47,098 bases of DNA from Acidobacteriaceae bacterium (GTDB lineage Bacteria; Acidobacteriota; Terriglobia; Bryobacterales; Bryobacteraceae). How positions within the stretch are numbered: position 1 is the first letter of the stretch; each line of letters starts with the position of its first letter. The position numbers were made by a program, and so were the translations under genes. Where the stretch lies: NCBI GenBank assembly GCA_019244055.1, contig JAFATG010000361.1, forward strand, positions 1 to 47,098. The letters run 5' to 3'. Positions 7,967-16,741 of this stretch are shown one piece after another. Under the pieces are notes generated by a model. That model saw only the letters and a program-made list of their open reading frames with translations. It had not been told where the DNA came from and searched no databases.

Positions 7967-8923
7967 ATGCAGCGAATTTACTTGGGCGCAATTTTGCTCT
8001 TCACCTCGGTATCGATTATTGGCGCACAGGTGCCTAAGGCGGCGGTCGGGATCAGTCCAATTCCGGTGATCCCGTCCAATGGGGACATATCCCAATTTCC
8101 CAAAGACTATATCTTTTTCGACCTGCATAGCGGCGAGTACGTCGTGTCGTATCCCACTGATTTCAGTAATCCCGAAGCTGAGCGAATCACGAAACGGTTT
8201 GGGGTTCATTCGCTCACCGATCCGCAGATCACCTTTCACATCACGGCAAACCAGAACGGTTCGTTTCAGTATGTGTATCAAATCACAAATGGCCCGCGTG
8301 GACGGCAGCAGGTCGAGCAGCTCACTGTCATGTTACCCGCTGACGACGAGTCAGCACAGGTCGAGGCCGGCACGTGGACTGTTAACCGAACGGCCAGGAA
8401 ATCGCGCGATACTACCTCTCCACTAACGCCTCTCGTCCCCGTCGAAGTAAATACGCCCGCTCCGCAAGCCACAACTGGAGCTCAACGGCTTGCGCTTTCA
8501 ATCGACTCGCAATGGCTGCCGGGCTTTGCGCCGATGATGTTTCGAGGTACGACCACGGGCAAGGAGTACACGCCCGCAGAAGCTACGCAGCTTCCCAGCA
8601 TCATTCAGGACAAAATGAGAGCGCTGTTTACACCCGCATTTGACGGCCAGACCCGTACCGTGCTCCTACCACGTTTCCGAAGAGGCGGGTCACAATTCGA
8701 GATGACACAAAATCTGCTGCACGGCATTGATGTGTTGATGGTACACGGCTTGGTGGATCGGAATTCGGTGTATCTGACCGGTGCGCGCACGGTGCTCAAG
8801 AATTTTTTGCTGGCGGACGGGACAGCACCGATTACCCCCGCATCATTTGCGTCGCTTCCGCAGCCCAAACCAGGGCTGGAATCCGAGATTGCGACGGCCT
8901 TAAAAGCCGATTTTGCTCCGTGA
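7967..8923 (+). CDS. Secreted protein of unknown function (paralogue of following gene)
   Basis: A 318-residue protein starting at ATG 7967, with AGGAG about 6 bases upstream. A signal peptide ('RIYLGAILLFTSVSIIGAQ') spans residues 3-21. The body begins 'SNGDISQFPKDYIFFDLHSGEYVVSYP' and continues as alternating beta strands; a central Pro/Thr-rich stretch ('TTSPLTPLVPVEVNTPAP') divides it. The C-terminal third is helical ('FEMTQNLLHGIDVLMVHGLV', 'ESEIATALKADF'). The next gene shares the same order of features and residues, so the two are tandem paralogues. It starts 16 bases after the repeat/peptidase protein. No family is recognised and no catalytic motif is visible. Confidence 0.78.
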   Translation: MQRIYLGAILLFTSVSIIGAQVPKAAVGISPIPVIPSNGDISQFPKDYIFFDLHSGEYVVSYPTDFSNPEAERITKRFGVHSLTDPQITFHITANQNGSFQYVYQITNGPRGRQQVEQLTVMLPADDESAQVEAGTWTVNRTARKSRDTTSPLTPLVPVEVNTPAPQATTGAQRLALSIDSQWLPGFAPMMFRGTTTGKEYTPAEATQLPSIIQDKMRALFTPAFDGQTRTVLLPRFRRGGSQFEMTQNLLHGIDVLMVHGLVDRNSVYLTGARTVLKNFLLADGTAPITPASFASLPQPKPGLESEIATALKADFAP

Positions 8924-9837
8924 TGAAACGAAAATTACTCTGCATGGCAGCACTTCTTTCTTTGCGCACATTCGCGCAGCATCCGCCCGCGCCTATCTGG
9001 CCCGCGGACGGCAAGATTCCAGAGTCGCTAAAAAGTCGCTACGTCTTTCTGACGCCGGACCTGGGTACGGTCGTGATTGCCTTTCCACCGGACGAAAACG
9101 GAAATCGAAAGATCGAGCGATTGGTGATTCACAACCGAATCCGCCCGACCGTTACCGTAGATATAAAGCGTAAGGGAGCAGGGTACCGATACGATTACGT
9201 ACTACTGAATAACAAAGAATCCCAGGATGGCGTTACGGGATTTGATATCGTCGTCTCCCCGGATCCTCAGATGCAAACTGGAGCAGGGACTTGGCTGGGC
9301 GGACCTATGCCGCACACCGTGGCCAAGAGAACTGGTTTGACGGGGTCGCCCACCGGTTATTGGGTAACTTGGTCTTCTCCATCACTCGGCGGCCCCAGTT
9401 CTCCGCAAACACCGCTGCCGCCCGGTTCGGCCGTCCGCTTTGTGATCCAATCTTCAAAGCGGCCCGGTTTTACGACGGCCTCCGCCGATCAATTTCCACC
9501 TTTCGAGATCTCATCCGACTGGCCGGAGCAAGTCATTCGTCAGGCGAATCCATTACAAGACCTCGATTGGGTCGATAGGCACGTGATCACTTTGGGGCCG
9601 AGATATCGCTCCGAAGATTCGGCGCCGCAAATCGCTGCCGATTATCTTGCCGGGATCAAAGACTTGATCCAAGTAGGCAGGCTCGATCCGCACTCAGCAT
9701 TCGTGCGCCGCACAATCGACGATCTGAACGCCCTGGTTGGCGGGCAGACAGAGATTCGGCTCAACGCGGTGCCGAGTTCCAGGCTGGAACGGGAAATTCA
9801 GCAAGGGCTAGAGCTCTGCCTCAAAAATTCGCGATAA
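8923..9837 (+). CDS. Secreted protein of unknown function (paralogue of preceding gene)
   Basis: A 304-residue protein whose ATG (8923) overlaps the preceding stop by one base (TGATG); GTG at 8920 is an alternative. It has a short signal peptide ('LLCMAALLSLRTFAQ'). It parallels the preceding gene: 'ADGKIPESLKSRYVFLTPDLGTVVIAFP' aligns with 'SNGDISQFPKDYIFFDLHSGEYVVSYP', both have 'GAGTW/EAGTW' at the domain end, then 'QSSKRPGF' against 'DSQWLPGF', and a helical C-terminus. The shared plan suggests two copies of one secreted fold diverged after duplication. No enzyme motif was found. Codon use looks like that of neighbouring genes. Confidence 0.76.
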   Translation: MKRKLLCMAALLSLRTFAQHPPAPIWPADGKIPESLKSRYVFLTPDLGTVVIAFPPDENGNRKIERLVIHNRIRPTVTVDIKRKGAGYRYDYVLLNNKESQDGVTGFDIVVSPDPQMQTGAGTWLGGPMPHTVAKRTGLTGSPTGYWVTWSSPSLGGPSSPQTPLPPGSAVRFVIQSSKRPGFTTASADQFPPFEISSDWPEQVIRQANPLQDLDWVDRHVITLGPRYRSEDSAPQIAADYLAGIKDLIQVGRLDPHSAFVRRTIDDLNALVGGQTEIRLNAVPSSRLEREIQQGLELCLKNSR

Positions 9838-10049
9838 CGGCTCGAGAAAGGCTTCTGACATTTCGTTCACTCCCGAGACCGCAAACTGACGAACGATGGT
9901 CGCTCACCGCCCAAACAACTATGCCGACCGCAACCGAAACCTCCGGCATAAAAAAGCCAAAAGTGGCGGCCCTCTAAACCGTCCCAGTGGGTTCGGAAGC
10001 CGGCACCCAATCAGAATTAGGCCGTCGTTTCGTAACGAACAACCCGCAC

Positions 10050-11663
10050 CTAACCGGCGCTGATCGGCGAAGCGCCTTTCGACAGAGCATCGACCAGTTG
10101 CTCGCGGTTGCGCAGCCCATGCGCCAGCGCGGAATCCGTGGCAATTTTGTAGACGATTACGCCAATGACGAATTCCAGCAGGAGGATTCCCAACAGAGCC
10201 GCGTCACTGCGGAACGCCCACTGTGCAAGAAAAGCGAACCCCGCCAGCAAATACGTCCCGAGGCTACAGCCAATTAACCAAAGCTGCATTTTGGCTCCGG
10301 CCTGCTTCTTGAAGGTTTGTGCAGGATCGATTGGGCGCGCCATTCTCACGGAAGTCAGATTGCCGACCGCGATCAGATAAACCGTGACCACGGCTGAAGC
10401 TCCAATCCCAGTCGCAATGCTCAACGGATTCACGGCCACGCGAAAGATTATGGCTAAAATCAATACGGCAAGGAACTGCATCCCAATGAAAATTGCCGCC
10501 GCAACGTTCTTCGCCCGGACGGCAAGTTTCAGCGGAATAGGAACTACGAAGTAAATTTGAGCGGCGCGCCTGTCTAGTCCAAAAATGTTTAGCAATAGCA
10601 CGTCGCTGAGTAGCAGCACGCCATAAAGATCGACGATAGGTAAAAAGTTGTTGCGAATAAATCCGATCTCATGCGGAGCACTCTCCCGAAAATTGAACGG
10701 GAAAAACACCACAACGCTGAAGACGCACGCCATGCCAAACAGAACACGGAATCGAGGCATCCGCAAGAGACACTGAATCTCTTTCTGCAGCAATGCTCCC
10801 AAGGGATCTTTGAAGAACTGCCCGGGCCATTCCAGCAGTCGAACAGCTCGCGGCTTACCGGCCAACCCGGAGTCGGCCGTGGCCGCAGGACGGAAGCTAT
10901 CGTCGGCGTAAAGGCTCCTATGGAATTGCCATCGAGCAAACGCATACGCCGCCCACATCCAGATAGCAATAACTGCGACATCAAGGACTGACGCGGCCCC
11001 TGTACTTAGCGAGCTGACAGCGTGCCACGGCGTCAGGCTGCCTCGCGCGGCCGCAAAGAAGTACGGCCGCATTCTGTGACCGAGCGGAGTCCGCACCAGA
11101 AATTGGGGCAGAATCGCAAGGCAGATCACCACGATCGCGAAGAGCTCGCGAAAGCGATTCCTTTGAAACGCATAAAGAACCATGTCCCGAACAGCCAATT
11201 GCAGGAACAGGTTGAAGGGAATGAATAGAACGAGGCAGAAGGGTGCCCAAACAGGAATAAAAGGATGGCGGAGCAGTCCGGCGAAGGCTCCGGCGAGCAC
11301 GATGATCATCTCCGGGGCGCTTGTTGCCCGTAGAAGAACTTCGATGCCGAATAGACCCGAATCGCGAACCGGATAGGCTCGAATCTTCCTTAGTTGCAGC
11401 GACCATCCGCTGCTCATCGTGAACAGCGGAAGAATTTGCCAGAACAGGAACACACTGAGCAGGCCGAGAGGAAGTAAGCTGCGCAGCTCTGAAACAGCCA
11501 CGGCTGGAAGACGAACAGCCGCGAAAATCGCTAGTCCAACATAAATTCCGTACCACAGCAGCGGCAGCAGTGAAAGAAGCGCGCTGGCAACGGTCGTTCG
11601 AGGGAGATGGTTACGCGTAATCCGGAATTGCGCCCAGACGATCGCGCGTACTTGTTGCCACAT
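10050..11663 (-). CDS. ABC-2-type transporter permease
   Basis: A 537-residue polytopic membrane protein with about a dozen hydrophobic segments in two halves, separated by a soluble stretch around residues 258-310 ('RPAATADSGLAGKPRAVRLLEWPGQFFKDPLGALLQKEIQCLLR'). The 'KDPLGALLQKEIQCLLRMPRFRVLFGM' part is typical of large ABC-2 permeases, where a cytoplasmic 'EW..R..R' element precedes a membrane half. It starts 6 bases after the ATPase stop and is the last gene of the tolC-ATPase-permease run. It most likely forms an inner-membrane exporter with that ATPase, with TolC offering an outer-membrane exit. Substrate is unknown. The 212-base gap 9838-10049 holds no gene I can see. Confidence 0.85.
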   Translation of the reverse strand: MWQQVRAIVWAQFRITRNHLPRTTVASALLSLLPLLWYGIYVGLAIFAAVRLPAVAVSELRSLLPLGLLSVFLFWQILPLFTMSSGWSLQLRKIRAYPVRDSGLFGIEVLLRATSAPEMIIVLAGAFAGLLRHPFIPVWAPFCLVLFIPFNLFLQLAVRDMVLYAFQRNRFRELFAIVVICLAILPQFLVRTPLGHRMRPYFFAAARGSLTPWHAVSSLSTGAASVLDVAVIAIWMWAAYAFARWQFHRSLYADDSFRPAATADSGLAGKPRAVRLLEWPGQFFKDPLGALLQKEIQCLLRMPRFRVLFGMACVFSVVVFFPFNFRESAPHEIGFIRNNFLPIVDLYGVLLLSDVLLLNIFGLDRRAAQIYFVVPIPLKLAVRAKNVAAAIFIGMQFLAVLILAIIFRVAVNPLSIATGIGASAVVTVYLIAVGNLTSVRMARPIDPAQTFKKQAGAKMQLWLIGCSLGTYLLAGFAFLAQWAFRSDAALLGILLLEFVIGVIVYKIATDSALAHGLRNREQLVDALSKGASPISAG

Positions 11664-11669
11664 TGCGGG

Positions 11670-12476
11670 TCACAGCCACTCGAGCTTATCAGTGTAGGGT
11701 TCCGCGCCGACGACGTTCACAAAAATATCCTCGAGCGTCGTAAGACCTGCCGCTCCTTGATGGCGCAGTTCGGAGATAGTACCTTGGGCTACCAATTTTC
11801 CTCGGTTAATTATGGCGACCTCATCACAGAGCCGTTCCACAACCTCGAGCACGTGCGATGTCAGGAAGACGGTCGCGCCGTGGCGCACCTGCTCCAGCAG
11901 AATATCTTTCATCAGCCTGGCGCCGACGGCATCAACGCCCTCGAACGGCTCATCCATGAGATAAAGCCGCGGCCGGTGAATGAGCGCCGCGGCCATGGCA
12001 ACGCGTTTGCGCATGCCCTTCGAGTATTCACCGATCAGCTTTTTCCTGTTTTCTGCAAGCTGGAACAGCTCCAGCAGCTCGCGGCTGCGCTCTCGCGCCA
12101 GCGGCCGCGCTAAGCCGTACAGCCGAGCTACAAATTCCAAATATTCGGCTCCGGTTAGATAATCGAACAGAAGCGAGTCGTCGGGAACGATTCCAATCTC
12201 TCTCCGAATCTCGAGCGATTCCTCGGGCATGCTCATCCCGAGTACTCGCACCGATCCACTGTCTGCCTGAGCAAGACCCATCAATATCTTGATGGTGGTT
12301 GTCTTCCCCGCGCCATTCGGTCCCAGAAACCCGAAAAAACATTTCTGGGGAACCGTCACTGTGAGGCCGTCAATGGCTCGGAACCCGCCGTAGGTCTTGT
12401 GCAGGTCCTTGATCTCTATCGCTGGCGTATTTCGTGCCGGCGTCTCAGGTGAGATCAGTTCGGGCGCAGTGGACAT
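11670..12476 (-). CDS. ABC transporter ATP-binding protein (ABC-2 export type)
   Basis: A 268-residue nucleotide-binding domain: Walker A GPNGAGKT (52-59), a Q-loop region reading 'IGIVPDDSLLF' (Asp in place of Gln, as in many ABC-2 ATPases), signature 'YSKGMRKR' (151-158), Walker B 'LYLMDEP' (171-177) and H-loop 'TSH' (206-208). It drives the adjacent permease. I chose the ATG at 12476, which overlaps the tolC stop (TAATG) and so implies translational coupling; the longer frame to 12596 lies inside tolC. The C-terminal tail 'TTLEDIFVNVVG' is usual for DrrA/CcmA-like export ATPases. Confidence 0.95.
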   Translation of the reverse strand: MSTAPELISPETPARNTPAIEIKDLHKTYGGFRAIDGLTVTVPQKCFFGFLGPNGAGKTTTIKILMGLAQADSGSVRVLGMSMPEESLEIRREIGIVPDDSLLFDYLTGAEYLEFVARLYGLARPLARERSRELLELFQLAENRKKLIGEYSKGMRKRVAMAAALIHRPRLYLMDEPFEGVDAVGARLMKDILLEQVRHGATVFLTSHVLEVVERLCDEVAIINRGKLVAQGTISELRHQGAAGLTTLEDIFVNVVGAEPYTDKLEWL

Positions 12477-13786
12477 TAAGGCTTGGTCATTGCTGTTTTG
12501 CCCTCGCGTACCGAGGCCATCAGGGTTCCCATCTGCCGCAAAATAGCGAGCTTCGCGCGAGTGACTTGGGTCTCCGCTTGGTAAAGGGCCATCCATTTGT
12601 TGCTCTCTTCCAGCCTAGCCTGCTCTACTTGGCTCATCGGAACGCGGCCCTCTCCATTCTGGGCCAAGAGAACAGTGAGCTCTTCGCGCGCCAGATCAAG
12701 TTGCATGCGGGACAGATTGCGAATGTTCTCTGCCTTCTGCCATTGCTCGTAGCTGCGGCGAGTATCCGTCAAGATGCGGTTCCGCAACTGGTCCGTCTGG
12801 ATGCGAAGTTTAGCCATCTCTGTATAGGCTTGCTGCGCTAGGCCGTGCGCGGCAGGTCCAATGAGTACCGGAATGAGAACAGAGAACCCGAGCTGGAAAT
12901 TATTGTGTTGAAATTTTTGAAAGTATTGCTGGTAGTTGTACTTCGCAAAGAGAGCGTATTGCGCAACCAGATCGACTTGAGGCCAGCGCGCCGATTTGTA
13001 AGACCGGAAATCCATTTGCTTCGCAAGCACGTTCGATTGCATCTGGCGTAGTTCGCGGTTGTTTCTCAGCGCCCTGTCCGCCGCTTCCTGCTCTGAAGGA
13101 GGTGTCACGGCTATTCCAAGATCCGAATCGACCGGCTTCACACGATCCGTTGCAGGAAATCCTAAGGCTACCGCCAGCATCATTTCGTAATAATCCTGGT
13201 CGAGCGTATCGGAGGCGATCCGTTCCCGCGATATGGCCAAATTTACTTGCGCCCGCTTCAGCTCGAGCGGCAGCGCGCTACCTTCATTTACCGCGACTTC
13301 GGTAGCTTCCACGACCTTCTCCAGGCTCGGCAATTGGGTTGAAAGCGTCTCACTATCGTGTTGCATCTGACTCGCTGTCAGAAACAAATCGGCAGTTTGG
13401 TAAGCTACTTCATCGGTTTTAGCCTCCGCGCCATATTCTGAGCCTCGCGCCGCTTCGCGTGCTGCGGCCAGTTCCCAGCTCTTAGGCCGATTAAAGAGCG
13501 CCTCGTCCGTTCTCACCTCAAACAGGCTGGGCGCGTTTCCTTCGATGCTGTTGGGATAGCCGTAAGTATAGGCAAGTCCACTTCCCGCATTCACGTGCGG
13601 GCGGAACGGATCTTTGGCAACTTTGATGCCCTCCTCGGCTTTCTGCGCATCAAGCCTCGCGAGGGCAACATCAGGGTTCTGCCGCGCCGCGATCTCGAGC
13701 GCCTGCTGCAGAGTCAGCGAGTGCTCTTCAGCTCCGGCAAGACCAGCAAATGTAAGCAGCAGAATGGCGGTTTTCAGCTTAAGCAC
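12476..13786 (-). CDS. TolC-family outer-membrane efflux protein
   Basis: A 436-residue protein with signal peptide ('LKTAILLLTFAGLAGAEE', residues 2-20) and the OEP family start 'SLTLQQALEIAARQNPDVALARLDAQKAEEGIKVAK'. Two long helical halves follow ('AREAARGSEYGAEAKTDEVAY...' and 'LRNRILTDTRRSYEQWQKAENI'), ending in the conserved 'LYQAETQVTRAKLAILRQMG'. It should form the outer-membrane channel of an export system. No periplasmic adaptor (HlyD-like) gene is present between it and the ABC genes, which is atypical of tripartite pumps. It lies 56 bases downstream of serA on the same strand. Confidence 0.92.
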   Translation of the reverse strand: MLKLKTAILLLTFAGLAGAEEHSLTLQQALEIAARQNPDVALARLDAQKAEEGIKVAKDPFRPHVNAGSGLAYTYGYPNSIEGNAPSLFEVRTDEALFNRPKSWELAAAREAARGSEYGAEAKTDEVAYQTADLFLTASQMQHDSETLSTQLPSLEKVVEATEVAVNEGSALPLELKRAQVNLAISRERIASDTLDQDYYEMMLAVALGFPATDRVKPVDSDLGIAVTPPSEQEAADRALRNNRELRQMQSNVLAKQMDFRSYKSARWPQVDLVAQYALFAKYNYQQYFQKFQHNNFQLGFSVLIPVLIGPAAHGLAQQAYTEMAKLRIQTDQLRNRILTDTRRSYEQWQKAENIRNLSRMQLDLAREELTVLLAQNGEGRVPMSQVEQARLEESNKWMALYQAETQVTRAKLAILRQMGTLMASVREGKTAMTKP

Positions 13787-13842
13787 AAACCCATGCTAAC
13801 GCTGCTTACTGCATCAAGGTGCCCACAGCAGGGCCTGTCGAC

Positions 13843-15441
13843 CTATTCGCGATTCAGCTTCACGCGTCGAACGAACTTGACTGCGCGATTCTCGAACAGT
13901 TGAGAAATAACCGAGTCAGTGACAGGCTGATCCGTCTCGATAATCGAGATCGCCGTCAGGGGTACGCTGGTATTCGGGCGCAAAGACGCGTCCTCGCGGC
14001 CCAGTGCAAAATTGGCGATATTCGTGCAATTTTTTCCAAGAACCGTACCGATAAAGCCAATCACTCCCGGTACGTCTTCGTTCCTGGAATAGAGCAAATT
14101 GCCGTCGAGTGTAGCTTCACATGGAATTCCGTCGACTTGCATCAGGCGAGGCTTGTTCAGGACCAGTGCGCCCATGACAGACGTCAAGCCTGCTTCGGAT
14201 TCGATTTCGATGCGAATGGAATCCATGTGGGCTTGTCCCGGTTCGCGCTGTTCGATGACGCGAAAACCACGTTGGGTCGCTATCTGCATCGAGTTCACTA
14301 GGTTCGCCCGATACTCCAGGGAGCGGCTCAGGATGCCGGCTAATCCGGAATTCCGCAAGATTTGAGTATTGTTGTCGGCTAGGCGCCCGAAGTAAACGAA
14401 GCGAATCGTGTGCGGATTACCGGTAGCAATATGGCTTAGAAACATGCCCAATTTCTCCGCCAGATTGACGTATGGTCCAACCGCGCGATATTGCTCCGCG
14501 CTCATAGCCGGCATGTTGACGGCATTCAGCGCCACGCCGCTCTTCAAGTACTCAATAAGCTGCTCGACGATCCTGATCCCGACAATCTCCTGCGCCTCTT
14601 CGGTGGAACCAGCAATGTGAGGCGTAGCAACCACGCTATCGACCCGGAGCAAAGGCGCTTCCGCGGGAGGTTCGGTTTCAAACACATCGAGCGCCGCCCC
14701 AGCTACCTGGCCGGATTCCAGCGCATGCTGAAGGGCGTCCGGATCGATCAATTCGCCGCGCGCGCAGTTTACAATTCGCACTCCGGGCTTCATTTGCGAA
14801 AATGCTTTCGCGTCGAGCATGTGATCGGTTTCCGGCGTCAACGCGACGTGCAGGGTGACGTAATCGCTCTGCTTGTAGAGGTCAGGAAGACTGAGGAGTT
14901 CAACTCCCAAGTCATGCGCGGATTGAGAGCTGACGTACGGGTCGTAACCGACGATCCGCATCTCGAAAGGCTTGGCACGCCTGACCACCTCGCGCCCAAT
15001 GCTGCCAAGCCCGATGATTCCGAGCGTCTTGCCGCGCAGCTCATTCCCGAGGAATTTTTTCTTCTCCCATTTGCCCGACTTGGTGGAAGCGCTGGCCTGT
15101 GGAACCGATCGCGCCATGGACAACATAAGCGCCAGAGTGTGTTCGGCCACCGAAACAGCATTGCCGCCAGGCGTGTTCATCACCAGCACACCGGAATCCG
15201 TGGCCGCCTGCAGGTCGACATTGTCGACCCCCACTCCCGCACGTCCGATCACGCGCAGCTTGGGGGCTTGGGCGAGCAGGTCTTTCGTAACTTTGACCGC
15301 GCTGCGAACCAGCAGCGCATCGCAATCGGCAAGATGTGCGGCATAGGTTTTTGGATCAGCTACGACGACGTTCCAATTTGGCTGCGCCCGCAACAACTCC
15401 AAGGCCGCCGGGGCAAGCGGCTCCGCAACAAGGATGTTCAT
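13843..15441 (-). CDS. serA: D-3-phosphoglycerate dehydrogenase
   Basis: A 532-residue long-form phosphoglycerate dehydrogenase, catalysing the first committed step of serine synthesis (3-phosphoglycerate to 3-phosphohydroxypyruvate, NAD-dependent). It shows 'GRAGVGVDNVD', the NAD motif GLGSIG, the catalytic region 'NCARGELID' and 'ATPHIAGST' with the catalytic His. A roughly 130-residue intervening (ASB) domain follows ('LAEKLGMFLSHIATG'), then a C-terminal ACT domain ('PGVIGFIGTVLGKNCTNIANFALGRED') that usually mediates serine feedback. Length matches the mycobacterial/Bacillus long form. It starts 11 bases after the aminotransferase stop, so the two genes form a serine-pathway unit. Confidence 0.96.
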   Translation of the reverse strand: MNILVAEPLAPAALELLRAQPNWNVVVADPKTYAAHLADCDALLVRSAVKVTKDLLAQAPKLRVIGRAGVGVDNVDLQAATDSGVLVMNTPGGNAVSVAEHTLALMLSMARSVPQASASTKSGKWEKKKFLGNELRGKTLGIIGLGSIGREVVRRAKPFEMRIVGYDPYVSSQSAHDLGVELLSLPDLYKQSDYVTLHVALTPETDHMLDAKAFSQMKPGVRIVNCARGELIDPDALQHALESGQVAGAALDVFETEPPAEAPLLRVDSVVATPHIAGSTEEAQEIVGIRIVEQLIEYLKSGVALNAVNMPAMSAEQYRAVGPYVNLAEKLGMFLSHIATGNPHTIRFVYFGRLADNNTQILRNSGLAGILSRSLEYRANLVNSMQIATQRGFRVIEQREPGQAHMDSIRIEIESEAGLTSVMGALVLNKPRLMQVDGIPCEATLDGNLLYSRNEDVPGVIGFIGTVLGKNCTNIANFALGREDASLRPNTSVPLTAISIIETDQPVTDSVISQLFENRAVKFVRRVKLNRE

Positions 15442-15452
15442 GGCGGGAAGGC

Positions 15453-16640
15453 TTATGTCAGGGCAAGCTCGCGTTCTCTTGGAACGGCATTCGGCAGCGC
15501 AGCTTCGGCATAGACGTTCTGTGCTCTCGCCACGCCAGAGCCGAAACGCACTGGATGGCCATTCGCAGCAAGTATCAACTCCAGTTCGGCGACCACTGCG
15601 AACAGATCGTGGAAATCGAAATAGCCGAGGTGCGCAAGCCGGAAGATCTGGCCCTTCATCGATCCCTGACCGTTGGTGATGATCGCATCGAAACGGTTTC
15701 TAAACTCCTTGACGATCAAACCGGAATCCATGCCGGCGGGAGGACGGACAGCAGTAACAGATGATCCCGGCGACGACGAGAAAAGCTCCAGACCCAGTTC
15801 CTGTACAGCTTCGCGCGTTGCAAGCGCAAGTAACTGCGCGTTTTCGACCAGCTTGTCCATGCCAATCGACTTGATATATTTCAGCGCTTCCGCAAACGCT
15901 AACAGCAGAGCGGTGTTGGGCGTCCACGCGGACTCGCCGTTCACCGCGCTCTTCTTTTCTCTTCGCAGATCGAAATAGAACCGGGGCGCTTTGGCCGTCT
16001 CCGCGAAAGCCCAAGCTTTCGGGCTGATCGAAAGGAAAGCGAGTCCAGGCGGGATCATGAACGCCTTTTGGGAGCCGCCGACGACGATATCGAGGCCCCA
16101 AGCGTCAATTTCGAGAGGCATCGTGCCGATCCCGGTGATCGCGTCCACTACAAAAATCGCCTCGGTCTTCTTGACCGCCAGACCCATCGATTTCACATCG
16201 TGCTGCGCTCCGGTTGACGTCTCGGATGCCTGCACGAACACACCTCTGATGTTCTTGTTGTGGGCGATGGCCTGCTCCATAGCCTCGGGCCGCACCACGT
16301 CTCCATACGGCGCCGTCAACACCGTGGCTTTGATGCCAAAGACCTTCATGAGATCGACCCAGCGCTCACCGAATTTCCCGGCCGAGCAGACTAGCACCTC
16401 ATCGCCGGGAGAGAAGAAGTTTTGCGTCGATGCTTCCAAGCCGCCCGAACCGGACGCTACCAAAACGAGCACGTCATTCGAAGTCCCGAGCACTTCCTTC
16501 AGATCTGACAGGACTTGCTTGTAGAGACGGCGAAAGTCTTCCGTCCGATGATGAATATCCGAGCCCATCATGGCGTGAAGAGCCGCTGGCAGAAGGGGCG
16601 TCGGACCCGGTGTGAGAAGACGTTGTTTCTTGATGTGCAT
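15453..16640 (-). CDS. Class V aminotransferase (serine-pyruvate/alanine-glyoxylate type), likely serine pathway
   Basis: A 395-residue fold-type I PLP enzyme: N-terminal 'LLTPGPTPLLPAAL', 'SGSGGLEAS' phosphate loop (63-71), 'FVVDAITGIGTMPLEID' with the PLP-pyridine Asp, and 'GGSQKAFMIPPGLAF' with Schiff-base Lys192. By sequence it belongs to the serine-pyruvate/alanine-glyoxylate group, not classical SerC. Its place directly before serA suggests it serves as the phosphoserine or serine aminotransferase, as in organisms lacking canonical SerC; this is inference from context. The ATG at 16640 has no clear Shine-Dalgarno and is preceded immediately by one arm of a 93-base inverted-repeat leader. 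Confidence 0.9.
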   Translation of the reverse strand: MHIKKQRLLTPGPTPLLPAALHAMMGSDIHHRTEDFRRLYKQVLSDLKEVLGTSNDVLVLVASGSGGLEASTQNFFSPGDEVLVCSAGKFGERWVDLMKVFGIKATVLTAPYGDVVRPEAMEQAIAHNKNIRGVFVQASETSTGAQHDVKSMGLAVKKTEAIFVVDAITGIGTMPLEIDAWGLDIVVGGSQKAFMIPPGLAFLSISPKAWAFAETAKAPRFYFDLRREKKSAVNGESAWTPNTALLLAFAEALKYIKSIGMDKLVENAQLLALATREAVQELGLELFSSSPGSSVTAVRPPAGMDSGLIVKEFRNRFDAIITNGQGSMKGQIFRLAHLGYFDFHDLFAVVAELELILAANGHPVRFGSGVARAQNVYAEAALPNAVPRERELALT

Positions 16641-16733
16641 GAGAACTGGCTGACGCGGAACCTACATTGCGGGGTCCGCGGAGTGATGGAACCCTCAGAA
16701 TAACAAAGGTCGGCGGTTCACCACCCAGTTCTC
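16641..16733 (-). promoter_or_regulatory. Structured 5' leader of the aminotransferase-serA operon (riboswitch-like candidate)
   Basis: Read on the minus strand, GAGAACTGG (16733-16725) pairs perfectly with CCAGTTCTC (16649-16641), a 9-bp closing stem that ends at the base before the ATG. Inside are a small hairpin GGTGG-TGAA-CCGCC (its first base shared with the closing stem) and a second hairpin CGCGGA...TCCGCG (16680-16654), giving a three-way-junction-like layout. The ribosome-binding region lies within the closing stem. I do not recognise a known riboswitch class. It could also be structure at the 3' end of the upstream mRNA, though no U-run follows any stem. Confidence 0.4.
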
Positions 16734-16741
16734 TTTCCCGC

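Noticed and set aside
9920-9950. Hairpin TATGCCG...CGGCATA between convergent genes, as terminator
   Set aside because: It is followed by an A-run on the plus strand, and on the minus strand the T-run precedes the stem, so neither orientation has terminator form.
14491-15513. Plus-strand ORF of 340 aa inside serA
   Set aside because: The opposite strand encodes full-length SerA with all motifs; this ORF is an Arg/His-rich antisense frame caused by GC-rich codon bias.
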